From NCBI GenBank assembly GCA_036940085.1, contig JALLBK010000087.1, positions 1-37,525 of the forward strand: a stretch of DNA of 37,525 nt. Reading direction: 5' to 3'. Under the pieces are notes generated by a model, which saw only the letters and a list, made by a program, of their open reading frames with translations, was not told the DNA's origin and did no database searches. Position numbers and translations under genes: made by a program. Shown here piece by piece: positions 18,211 through 26,354 of this stretch. The stretch is from Discostella pseudostelligera (Eukaryota; Bacillariophyta; Thalassiosirophyceae; Thalassiosirales; Thalassiosiraceae). Numbering within the stretch: position 1 is the stretch's first letter; each line of letters starts with the position of its first letter.

Positions 18211-19558
18211 TCAAAACATCTTTTCATACGAACCCTTGGCGAATTCGATATCATTTCCATCAATCACAATAATAGCCGCACCATCACCTTTGATTTCCTT
18301 CACAATACCCTGTCCAGCACTGGTCTTCACCGAGTCACCGACACGAGCCCAAGCACTTCCGACGGCCACCATATCCGATGCATCACTTTCATTACTCTTC
18401 TCAATGAGACCCGATGTAATACCAAGCTCATCTGTTATGCCATACACAACTTTCTCAAGGTTCAAGGTGTAGAAATGCAGAATGTTGACACTAAAATCCA
18501 ACAATTTCCTGCATATCTCCGCACCGAATTCGACACCGAATTTCTTCACAGCATCTGGATCGTCTTTCATGGAATCCATCTTCTCCTCTAGTGCCTTTGG
18601 CACACGCGTTTTGCAGAACTTTGTCATCTTTTTGAATCCAGGATAAGCGTTGATGCACATGAGGCCAGGAACGATGGGACAATCGATTCCCCACTTGCGA
18701 CAATCCTCGACAAAGGTTTTGAACACTTCGGCATCGAAGAACATTTGTGTTATGATAAAGTCTGACATTTCGAGCGTTTGCAAGAGATTGCATATTGAGA
18801 TGAAACAAAAGTTGAGAGGCACATCTTCAAACAATATAAATGACGGATTTCGCAGTCGACAACTTACCAGCACCAGCATCTACCTTCTCCTTCAAATAAT
18901 CCATTTCCTTCTTGTAATCATCATCCTTGCAGACATACGTCACACCATCATGGGTACAGCACCTCCCCTTTTCAGTTTCGGACATGGATTCCACCTCCTC
19001 CGGACTTAGTTCTGAGATACGATTCGGATGTCCCTCGGGATATCCGGCAACCGAAATTCCAAAATCATCATTAAAGGTCTTGCGAATGTATTTGACCAAG
19101 TCGAGTGCGCACGTGAACCCACCCTCGGCGGCAGTCCACTCCTTTTCTCCCTCCGGAGGATCCCCACGCAAGGCGACGATATTACGAATGCCCCCATCAT
19201 ATGCCTGCTGGAGTGCGTCATGGACTGCCTTGATCGGATCTCCGTCCTTCTCCATGTTGGTGCAAGTCAAGTGCATATTCGAGACATGTCCCGTCTTATG
19301 GGCGTGCAATGCGATTTGCAGCGACAAGTCGGCGGTGGAGCCACCCGCACCCCACGTCGTGTCCGTGTAGAGGCTTTTCGTGTTGGCAAGCATGCGATCC
19401 ATCCGGGCGTGGAGATTTTGCACACCCTGCTCGGTGCGGGGTGGGAAGTATTCCAATGACACATGCGCAATCTTAGATTCGGACTCCTTTTTCAGAAGAT
19501 CGATAATCTTTGGGTCTGGAAGAACATTCTGAACAGAATCGGTGGTACTATCGGCCAT
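18211..19558 (-). CDS. MTHFR: Methylenetetrahydrofolate reductase, short form
   Basis: Exons are 19558-18868 and 18761-18211 (intron 106 nt, gtaagt..cag), giving 413 residues. The enzyme reduces 5,10-methylene-THF to 5-methyl-THF with FAD, feeding methionine synthesis. Splicing creates the family motif DAGADFIITQMFFD. The catalytic Glu is in SLEYFPPRT (Glu36), and Asp133 in LRGDPP is the flavin-tuning residue. HLTCT, GGIRNIVALRGD and ILHFYTLN are further family landmarks. The barrel ends near residue 330. The usual eukaryotic S-adenosylmethionine-binding regulatory domain of about 300 residues is absent. In its place the last 45 residues (VGDSVKTSAGQGIVKEI, then IIVIDG) look like a small SH3/KOW-type barrel. 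Cytosolic location is likely because no signal peptide is seen. Confidence 0.93.
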
Positions 19559-20403
19559 GTTGATTGTATTCTATCGGCAAAGGCAATACTGATGGACTGC
19601 TGGGTTTGGCTATTGCGATTGGCTCAGTTTCGAAACAGTGGCCTTCATCGTCATGGTCATGGCGTCGTCGTCATCCTCGTCGACAGCGCAGCACTTCCTT
19701 CCCGCCCTCCTCCATCCAACCAGTTCCACTGACGTCGTAGGTACGAATCCCAGATACTAGTTCCTCCGTGCTTGCTGGAACGTTCTCGGACATCGTACTA
19801 CTCCTAGGAGTACTATCCTATCGTACCGAAGTACATACAATCTTCTTGCTTCCGGCATGACGGCCCACCGCGCCAAACTTCACTCGCTCGATACACTACT
19901 TCAGTTAATCTCAATTCATCATTCATCATGCTCCCAAGGGTCGAAGAATAATAGATGTATCTGCTCTAGCGGAATGCGAAAGCAATACTTAACGATGATT
20001 CAATAAGAAACAGCTGGATAAGCAAAACGACAATGATTATCATTTACATTGATATCGTCTTGATTCATTGTTCTTCTCATTTGCCGGTGTTTGATCCGAC
20101 GCATGAGAAATTGTGGATTCGGCTCCTTTTCATTGGGAATGTTGCTCAGATTCCATAGAATACACAGTAGAGAATACGTTCAACCGATGTTTGTGCATTG
20201 GCTGCTCAATAGTAATTCTTTCTGTTCACAAATTCATTGACCACAAGTCAGGTGCGTTGCCATTATCAGATCTCCAACTAAACAAGGTGATTATTGGAGT
20301 CGCGAATAATTATCGCAGGAATGGTTGTCGCTTCCAGTGAAGAGGGCATTTCCTTTCGAAGACGTTGATTGCATTGTTGGCTTATCGGATTGTCTGCCTA
20401 GAT
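19559..20403. other. Upstream region of MTHFR
   Basis: An 845-bp spacer. It holds a palindromic GAACGTTC (19778-19785) that fits a minimal heat-shock-element pair, a 14-bp palindrome TACTCCTAGGAGTA (19799-19812) and a single TGACGTC near 19730. The right half, towards the end of the disordered-protein gene, shows nothing I can support. Confidence 0.45.
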
Positions 20404-22848
20404 TCAATTGTCGTCCAAGGCACTTGAACCCCAAAGGTGCAGCTTCGACGATTGCGAAGTGCTGCCAGTGAGACCAACTGATCCGACCAATGTAGAATCA
20501 GTTTCTCCGAAAGGGGTGGGGTTCCAACCGGTAAGTGCACTGAGATCGTACGCGCTACTAGAGGCGCCTGTGTTACTTGTGCCCCACAAACTAGCGCCAG
20601 GTACCCCGCCAAGAGGACCGACAAATGGATTCGCAGACTGCACCGCATTCACACTGCTGGTAGCGCCCAGGGTAAAATTTGTCGCCAGAGCAATTGATTC
20701 CTCGTGATTGTGGCTTCCATTTACTTTGATGGCAGGAGGCAACATGACCGAATCCATGGTGTCAATGGAATCAAAATTTAACCCAATAATTGATGGACTA
20801 ATTTCCAGTGCGGCGGCATATTCGTCATCTCCAGATTTGGTTGCCGGTAACTCCTTCTTCGCCATTTCATTAGATTCGACTGTCATGGGTTCATCGTTCT
20901 CAACCAATGATGCCCACGCGTCTTCAAGTATTTTCTGTTGCTGAGCTTCAAAATTCGTCTGATGCTGGAGGAATCCTGGATCGTTACGAAAGGAAAATCC
21001 ATCGGTGGCGGTAGTACTAGTAGTTTTTGGTTGGGTGAGCGTATCATTCACCTCTTGTTGCTTCACAACATTTGCATGCGCACCGGGGTTTTTGATTTTG
21101 CCACCAGGAACAAGATGAGCACCATATCCCTCATCTGGTTCAGACTCATCGACGTTGAGGTAGTTACCACTTTTGTCAATTTTGTAGAGAACACCACAGG
21201 TTCGAGGGACGCGTTTACGTGGGGTTTGTTTCCCCTTGTCAAGTGGTTTCTTATTCCTTTGTTGCAACGAAATTGGTTCTTCTTTACGACTGCTGCCCTT
21301 CCCAAGTTTACCACGCACCATCTTAGAATCTGGGCTTTCGACGACGATTTTATCAACAGGACCCTTCGGAGTTGCCTTTTGCTTTGCTTTCTTTGCGGAC
21401 TTGGGATCTTCGCGCGAAAGAACCGCAATCATCGAACCACTGTTGGGATCAAACAACATGCGCTGAACACCTTGCCCCTCACCCCTCCCTCCTCGATCGA
21501 GCTCGTCAAGGTTGCTGAGCTGGACCATGTGAACAGGCTTTGGCGAATTATCCTTCTCATAGTCTGTTGATGCCGAAGACATTGCGGGGACATGGACCGG
21601 AGACTGCTTTGCACTGCCCCGAGGAAGTTCTGCGTTATTGATCGAGTTACTCTTCACCGTTTTGCCTCCGACGAGCGAGCTGAAGGAGCGATCGGGGTCA
21701 TACAATGTTCGTCGATCTTCCTTCTTTTCTACCTGCTGAGCGCTTATCGTCGGTTTAGGGGGTAACAATGTAGAAGTATTCTTCTTTGGTTTTCCAAGTG
21801 GTTCAAGAATAACCTGACTGCTGGGTCTGGATAGTTCTCTCCTCTCCTGGTTTTGGATGAGCAGCCGCTTTCTCTCCTCGAGCCGCTTCTCCTCCAACAC
21901 GCGTAGACGCATGGCTGCTCGTTCTTTCTGTGCAGCCACCCGTGCCTCCTCTTCCAGCCGCAACTTTTCTGCACGTTCTCTGGCAAGTTTGGACATGTAT
22001 TCAGCTTGATAATCTTTGGAGTTATCGATGGTATTTTGATTTGTTGCTTCGGTCTTTGATTCACGAACATCGGCGTTCTCGTTGGCCTGAAGAATATCAC
22101 TTGTACTCGACCTATAATTCAACTGCATATCTTTACTTGCATCTTTCCCAGTGTGGATCTTACTCAAACTCATATTTGATACATGATCTGTAACGTCACC
22201 AACAGTCCAACGGTCAGATGATGGTCTCTGCCCACCAGCAAAACTATCTCTTTGTTCAGGAAGAACCGATTTCTCCGCCCCCCTATTATCTAACGAAGAT
22301 GTTTGCTCAGTCCAACGGTGTGTTGAAGATCTCTGTCGCTGTAATGAACTATCTCTTCGATCAAGAGTCGAATCAGAATTGGAAGTACCCGTCCCCACTT
22401 CTGCAGCATAATCTGCTCCCCGAAAATCTACTGAAGATACTGTCTCTTTATCCTTCGCCCCCCCTGCACCCCAGGCATGCGCAGGTTGCTTCTTAGTAGA
22501 AACCACATCTCTTGCGCCAGCTGACAACAGAAGTGCATCGTGAGCTGTCTTTGGAGTGCCAGACGCAGCTAATAATCCGCCACCGCCTACACCGCTGCTG
22601 GATTTGGATTTGGTCGAAAGTAATAAAAGACCATTGCGATTCGATGACGATCCACGAAAAGAACTACTCGAGCCAGCTCCACTTCCAGGAGAAATAACAG
22701 GAACTGGAGGTGCCGCGGGTGCCTTAGTTAATTTATTGAGATTCTTCCCAAATTTCTTGGTGTTCTTGCGGTTGGCTCCGCCGCCGCCGCGATTGCCACC
22801 TAGGTCAGGACCGGCGTCTCCGCCAATTCCACCGCCTATGAAACTCAT
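20404..22848 (-). CDS. Large disordered protein of unknown function
   Basis: An 814-residue, single-exon protein that I do not recognise. The N-terminus is Gly/Asn/Ser-rich with basic patches (GGANRKNTKKFGKNLNK). At about 285-340 a highly charged helix (ARERAEKLRLEEEARVAAQ) is likely a coiled coil. Further on are short conserved-looking islands: RMLFDPNSGSMIAV, a Lys-rich PKSAKKAKQKATPKG, and CGVLYKIDKSGNYLNVDESEPDEGYG. The C-terminus is Ala/Gly/Ser-rich with SALTGWNP and ends KLHLWGSSALDDN. There is no signal peptide or membrane segment. The composition suits an RNA-granule or scaffold protein, but this is only an impression. It is divergent from RPS18. Confidence 0.75.
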   Translation of the reverse strand: MSFIGGGIGGDAGPDLGGNRGGGGANRKNTKKFGKNLNKLTKAPAAPPVPVISPGSGAGSSSSFRGSSSNRNGLLLLSTKSKSSSGVGGGGLLAASGTPKTAHDALLLSAGARDVVSTKKQPAHAWGAGGAKDKETVSSVDFRGADYAAEVGTGTSNSDSTLDRRDSSLQRQRSSTHRWTEQTSSLDNRGAEKSVLPEQRDSFAGGQRPSSDRWTVGDVTDHVSNMSLSKIHTGKDASKDMQLNYRSSTSDILQANENADVRESKTEATNQNTIDNSKDYQAEYMSKLARERAEKLRLEEEARVAAQKERAAMRLRVLEEKRLEERKRLLIQNQERRELSRPSSQVILEPLGKPKKNTSTLLPPKPTISAQQVEKKEDRRTLYDPDRSFSSLVGGKTVKSNSINNAELPRGSAKQSPVHVPAMSSASTDYEKDNSPKPVHMVQLSNLDELDRGGRGEGQGVQRMLFDPNSGSMIAVLSREDPKSAKKAKQKATPKGPVDKIVVESPDSKMVRGKLGKGSSRKEEPISLQQRNKKPLDKGKQTPRKRVPRTCGVLYKIDKSGNYLNVDESEPDEGYGAHLVPGGKIKNPGAHANVVKQQEVNDTLTQPKTTSTTATDGFSFRNDPGFLQHQTNFEAQQQKILEDAWASLVENDEPMTVESNEMAKKELPATKSGDDEYAAALEISPSIIGLNFDSIDTMDSVMLPPAIKVNGSHNHEESIALATNFTLGATSSVNAVQSANPFVGPLGGVPGASLWGTSNTGASSSAYDLSALTGWNPTPFGETDSTLVGSVGLTGSTSQSSKLHLWGSSALDDN

Positions 22849-23290
22849 TCATGTACTGTGAGTGATCCCTTATCGTTAATTTATTTGTTAGTGTGGCTTC
22901 TTGGTAGACTGTCCTCCGATGCCCATCATAAGTAGCTGATGTTCGGATCTCATGGTCATGACATGACATGGACGCATAAAATTTGACGCTTGCAGATGGT
23001 TACGTAGGTATTACGTAGAGTACGGAGGTAGGTAATAAGGGGGAGCTCCCCCAAAAGCCCAAAGTGCCCCCCAGAAAGTTTTAGTGACGTCTTGCCGCCT
23101 CCCGGTGATGCGTATGTAGCCCAGTACCAGTGGTCGTCAAGTAACAGCGGTAACCGCAACAAATCCAACTCCTTTGAATTCTCCATCGATGCACTTCATC
23201 ATCGCGGCGACGACGACGATTGAAGCAATAGCAATAGAGCAATAGCATTAGTTATCGGACTCGGTCAATAATAGAAACAATATTTCCACC
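22849..23290. promoter_or_regulatory. Divergent promoter between the disordered-protein gene and RPS18
   Basis: A 442-bp spacer. It contains two TTACGTAG/TACGTAGG motifs (23001-23019), a 14-bp GC palindrome GGGGGAGCTCCCCC (23039-23052) and one GTGACGTC near 23083. A small minus-strand open frame here has no recognisable product. Confidence 0.45.
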
Positions 23291-23958
23291 ATGTGAGTCT
23301 TCAGTATACGTCGTTAATGATGGGAGGAATGAGTTGGGCGTCGATAGGGTCGCCAAATGGGATCGGGGCTTCGTCGTCCAGCTGCCACGTTCTGATGTGG
23401 GCCATGCCTATAACGACTCTCCTGCGGCGTTATGCGTTATGTTCGGCACTCGCCTACGCAACTATACCTTTTCACGTCGTTTCTAATCTCCATTCTCCAC
23501 CTTTCTCTTACCCAATTTACAGGAGTATGTCTATGATGCAAGGGAACGAGTTCCAGCACATCTTGCGTATCCTCAACACCAACGTTGAGGGCAAGAGGAA
23601 CGTCGTCTTTGGCCTTACCAAAATTAAGGGTCTCGGTCGTCGTTTCGCCGACCTTATCTGCAAGAAGGCAGAAATCAATGTCAACAAACGTGCCGGAGAG
23701 TTGACCGCCGATGAAATTGAGAAGCTCGTTGCTGTCATTCAGAATCCTCGTCAATTCAAGGTGCCACTTTGGTTCCTCAACAGACAAAAGGATTTTAAGA
23801 CGGGAAAGTATTCTCAGGTGTTTGCGCAGAACTTTGATGCCAAGCTCCGTGATGATATTGAGAGGATGAAGAAGATTCGTGCCCATCGTGGTCTTCGTCA
23901 CTGGTGGGGTGTTCGCGTTCGTGGACAGCACACTTGCTCTACTGGACGTAGGCATTAA
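23291..23958 (+). CDS. RPS18: 40S ribosomal protein S18 (uS13)
   Basis: The coding sequence is 23291-23292 plus 23523-23958, giving 145 residues. A 230-nt intron (gtgagt..acag) splits the start codon: exon 1 supplies AT and exon 2 supplies G, so the protein starts MSMSMMQG. Family landmarks are [33 protein letters not shown] in pieces (helix [11 protein letters not shown], loop IKGLGRR), [24 protein letters not shown], and [22 protein letters not shown]. It sits in the small-subunit head and contacts the P-site tRNA. Compared with human and plant S18 (about 152 residues), the end is cut after TGRRH; the usual GRTVGV-lysine tail is missing and I could not find it in the next 300 bp. Confidence 0.93.
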
Positions 23959-24449
23959 GTTAATTGTTATGTTGTAGAACTGAGGAGGATGCTTGATCTA
24001 CCTATTGTTTTCCTGTTATGAGTTTCGAGAGATTACGATTGTGGTGTTATAATTATTTATCTGACGCTATTCGAACTCCTCGGGGCCTCCATTCCGCTGC
24101 GTCGTTGTACGTCAAGCCCGCTTCACTGCAACACATTACTTTCCACAAGTCATCAGCGGACGTAGGACACCTCAATCAACTCAGTTTCAGCTTTTCAGAA
24201 CTTCCTATCACACCGAATTCAAATGCAATCACCGAGAGGAGTACGAGGAAGACACTTAAAGATACATGCATTTTCCAGAGTGACTCGCAATGAAATCTAA
24301 TACGCATTACATGATGCATTCTATAACGTCGGTGCATAAATCAAACTTTCTAACCCATCACATGACGATTAGAATGCACCTTTCTTTTCGATGCTCGTTC
24401 CATGCGAGCCACAAGCTCTATCCTGCTTATCAACCTAATTTTATTCTCT
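23959..24449. other. Convergent 3' intergenic region of RPS18 and mS33
   Basis: A 491-bp spacer holding both 3' UTRs. I see no gene and no structured RNA. Two 90-100 residue open frames here lack family motifs. Confidence 0.5.
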
Positions 24450-24925
24450 TTATTTTGATCGCTTTCCTGATCCCTTCTTGGGTGGGCCTTTCCCCCGTTG
24501 ACGCAATATCCGAAGTTTCATCTGACGTCGTTCTTGTAATTCCGAAGAGTAAATGGGAAATAATGAGCAGTGTCGTTGTGCCTATATGATGATTTGTTTG
24601 TTTCCAATTGATGTGTACGCGTGCGAACAATAAGAATAGTACAATACGGTGTAAGAATTGGGATGACAGTGATTGCACTAACAATATGGCTGCCGCTCGG
24701 TACAAATCAAGCCACCACCCCACTCTATCCCCCCGTCCATTATCCTACCATCCAATTACTCACCTTTCGAGCATGAGGCTCAATCGGATCCAAATAATAT
24801 CGTGCCTCATACGCACCCGTCAATGGCTTCTTTAGAAACTGCATCCCCGTTCGTACACCCCGGTTAGGAAGTGTTCCAAATATTTGACGTGCCACCGCAG
24901 CAATTTGCGACGCTCTTGATGCCAT
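24450..24925 (-). CDS. MRPS33: Mitochondrial small-subunit ribosomal protein mS33
   Basis: Exons are 24925-24764 and 24581-24450 (intron 182 nt, gtgagt..tag, phase 0), giving 97 residues. Exon 1 carries the family core: ASQIAAVARQIFG, RTGMQFLKKPLTG and YYLDP, close to yeast Rsm27. Exon 2 is only 132 nt and lies in a frame different from the obvious open frames; it ends with the hallmark basic tail RGKGPPKKGSGKRSK. The protein is a component of the mitoribosome small subunit; no cleaved presequence is obvious, which is usual for this family. It is divergent from the membrane-protein gene to its right. Confidence 0.88.
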
Positions 24926-25230
24926 GATTGTCGAACTCTATTCTACTATTGCTAGTGTACCACTGCCGCTGCCGCTTGATTGCTGCACTTTCGTCCTTAG
25001 TCATCGTCGCTCATCGCTTATCGCTCTCGCAACAGTGTTCGCCTCATTATCGCCAGCCACCATCTCACCCTCTCTTCATCGATAGTAATAACAGTGGAAT
25101 TCATATGAAATATCGCTGGATACGGATCTTCCATCCATACGGTCAAGTCCAAAGTCCAAAGCCAACAAAATCCATGATCCATGAGATAGGGTTAGGAGTG
25201 TTAGTTGTCACCCCTACCCACTATTCAAGC
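24926..25230. promoter_or_regulatory. Divergent promoter between mS33 and the membrane-protein gene
   Basis: A 305-bp spacer if the membrane protein starts at 25231. The right-hand frame is open through this whole stretch but begins only at a TTG, so most of it is probably leader. No clear motif is seen. Confidence 0.35.
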
Positions 25231-26223
25231 ATGACCATGATACCCGCACCGCCTTCACCCGATAGCAAAAAGAAAAAGCCCGCTCTCCCCTCATTATTGT
25301 CTAGCCTACGAAATGCTCGTCAAGCCGTGGTTGGCCGAGCTTCGGACGCTGCCGAAGATTTGTTGTATGAACGAGAACTCCGTCCCTTGACCGGTGGCGG
25401 CAGTGGTAGTGGTAGCAGTAATTCGTTGGTGCAGTTGGGTTCAACTTCCGCCAGTGGCGGAAACACTGGGTCATCTGCCAATCGGCCGCAACATTTACAA
25501 CGTGGTGGTGGCGGTGGAGTTGGTGGTGCAGGTGGTATCGGCGCACCATCAACCTCATTGTCATCGAATGCCACATTCACAGCCACACTGCAAAGTTTTG
25601 GTCAACGATTTGGAAATAAGTTTCGTGGTGGTGGCAGAGCACGCAATCGACGAAAGAAGGGATCGGGCGTGACGGTTGTTCCACAGGAATTCTACTTGGC
25701 TGTTGGTTGTTTCTTCTTTGTCTTCCCGATATTTTTCATGATTTACATTTATTTTGCTGGGCATTCGGTCTTTGGGGGCAATGATGGTCATCAAGTTCAA
25801 AAGATCGATCTGGAGGATGCTGAATCTGTATTAAATCAAACTGCTTTGGATGCACAATTCGATGTGGAAGATTTAGATAATTCGCAAGGAATGTTGATCG
25901 AAGACGAAATGGACAATCTGCATGATAGAATTGTCGATCAATCAACACCGCCACTTGATGTCGACAATATAGGCCAGCACGACAAAAAGAAGTCTCCCTT
26001 TACCAATCGTAACATCGATGGGTCATTGACGGAAGATATCACTATGGAATTAACAGGCAATGACGCTGGAAATATCTCAGCAATGAAGGCGATAAGGTCA
26101 GGGAATTTGAAGGGGACGTCGAACATGCACAACTCAGAGCTGGTGTCCGTCCGTGAGAGAGGAGAAGAAGACAAAAACTTCCGCTCCTCGTTTGATCAAA
26201 ACAATGAGAGAAGAAGAGCATAG
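25231..26223 (+). CDS. Single-pass membrane protein of unknown function
   Basis: About 330 residues from the ATG at 25231; an in-frame ATG at 25105 is an alternative. I prefer 25231 because the upstream stretch reads like untranslated leader. The N-terminal half is Pro/Lys then Gly/Ser-rich, with a helical patch LPSLLSSLRNARQAVV and a basic cluster RGGGRARNRRKKGSG. One strong membrane segment follows (FYLAVGCFFFVFPIFFMIYIYFAG, in pieces about residues 153-176). The C-terminal half is acidic and hydrophilic. The positive-inside rule puts the N-terminus in the cytosol. No family is recognised. Confidence 0.65.
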   Translation: MTMIPAPPSPDSKKKKPALPSLLSSLRNARQAVVGRASDAAEDLLYERELRPLTGGGSGSGSSNSLVQLGSTSASGGNTGSSANRPQHLQRGGGGGVGGAGGIGAPSTSLSSNATFTATLQSFGQRFGNKFRGGGRARNRRKKGSGVTVVPQEFYLAVGCFFFVFPIFFMIYIYFAGHSVFGGNDGHQVQKIDLEDAESVLNQTALDAQFDVEDLDNSQGMLIEDEMDNLHDRIVDQSTPPLDVDNIGQHDKKKSPFTNRNIDGSLTEDITMELTGNDAGNISAMKAIRSGNLKGTSNMHNSELVSVRERGEEDKNFRSSFDQNNERRRA

Positions 26224-26354
26224 GATATTTGCATACAATTTTACTACCATAAGATTATGAGTGCAAATAAAAATCATCCATTGAATCCACCAAATAAAAT
26301 GGTGTCATGCAATCTAGTTATCGCCCCTATACTACCCTTGGATCAATACTATCT

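Noticed and set aside
17977..18591. Plus-strand open frame of 204 codons
   Set aside because: It is largely antisense to MTHFR exon 2 and has no recognisable domain.
20938..21570. Plus-strand open frame of 210 codons
   Set aside because: It is antisense to the disordered protein. Its hydrophobic look comes from the complement of charged codons.
23293..23522. In-frame extension of the RPS18 open frame upstream of 23523
   Set aside because: It is intron sequence: it follows gtgagt, ends in acag, and its translation has no counterpart in uS13 proteins.
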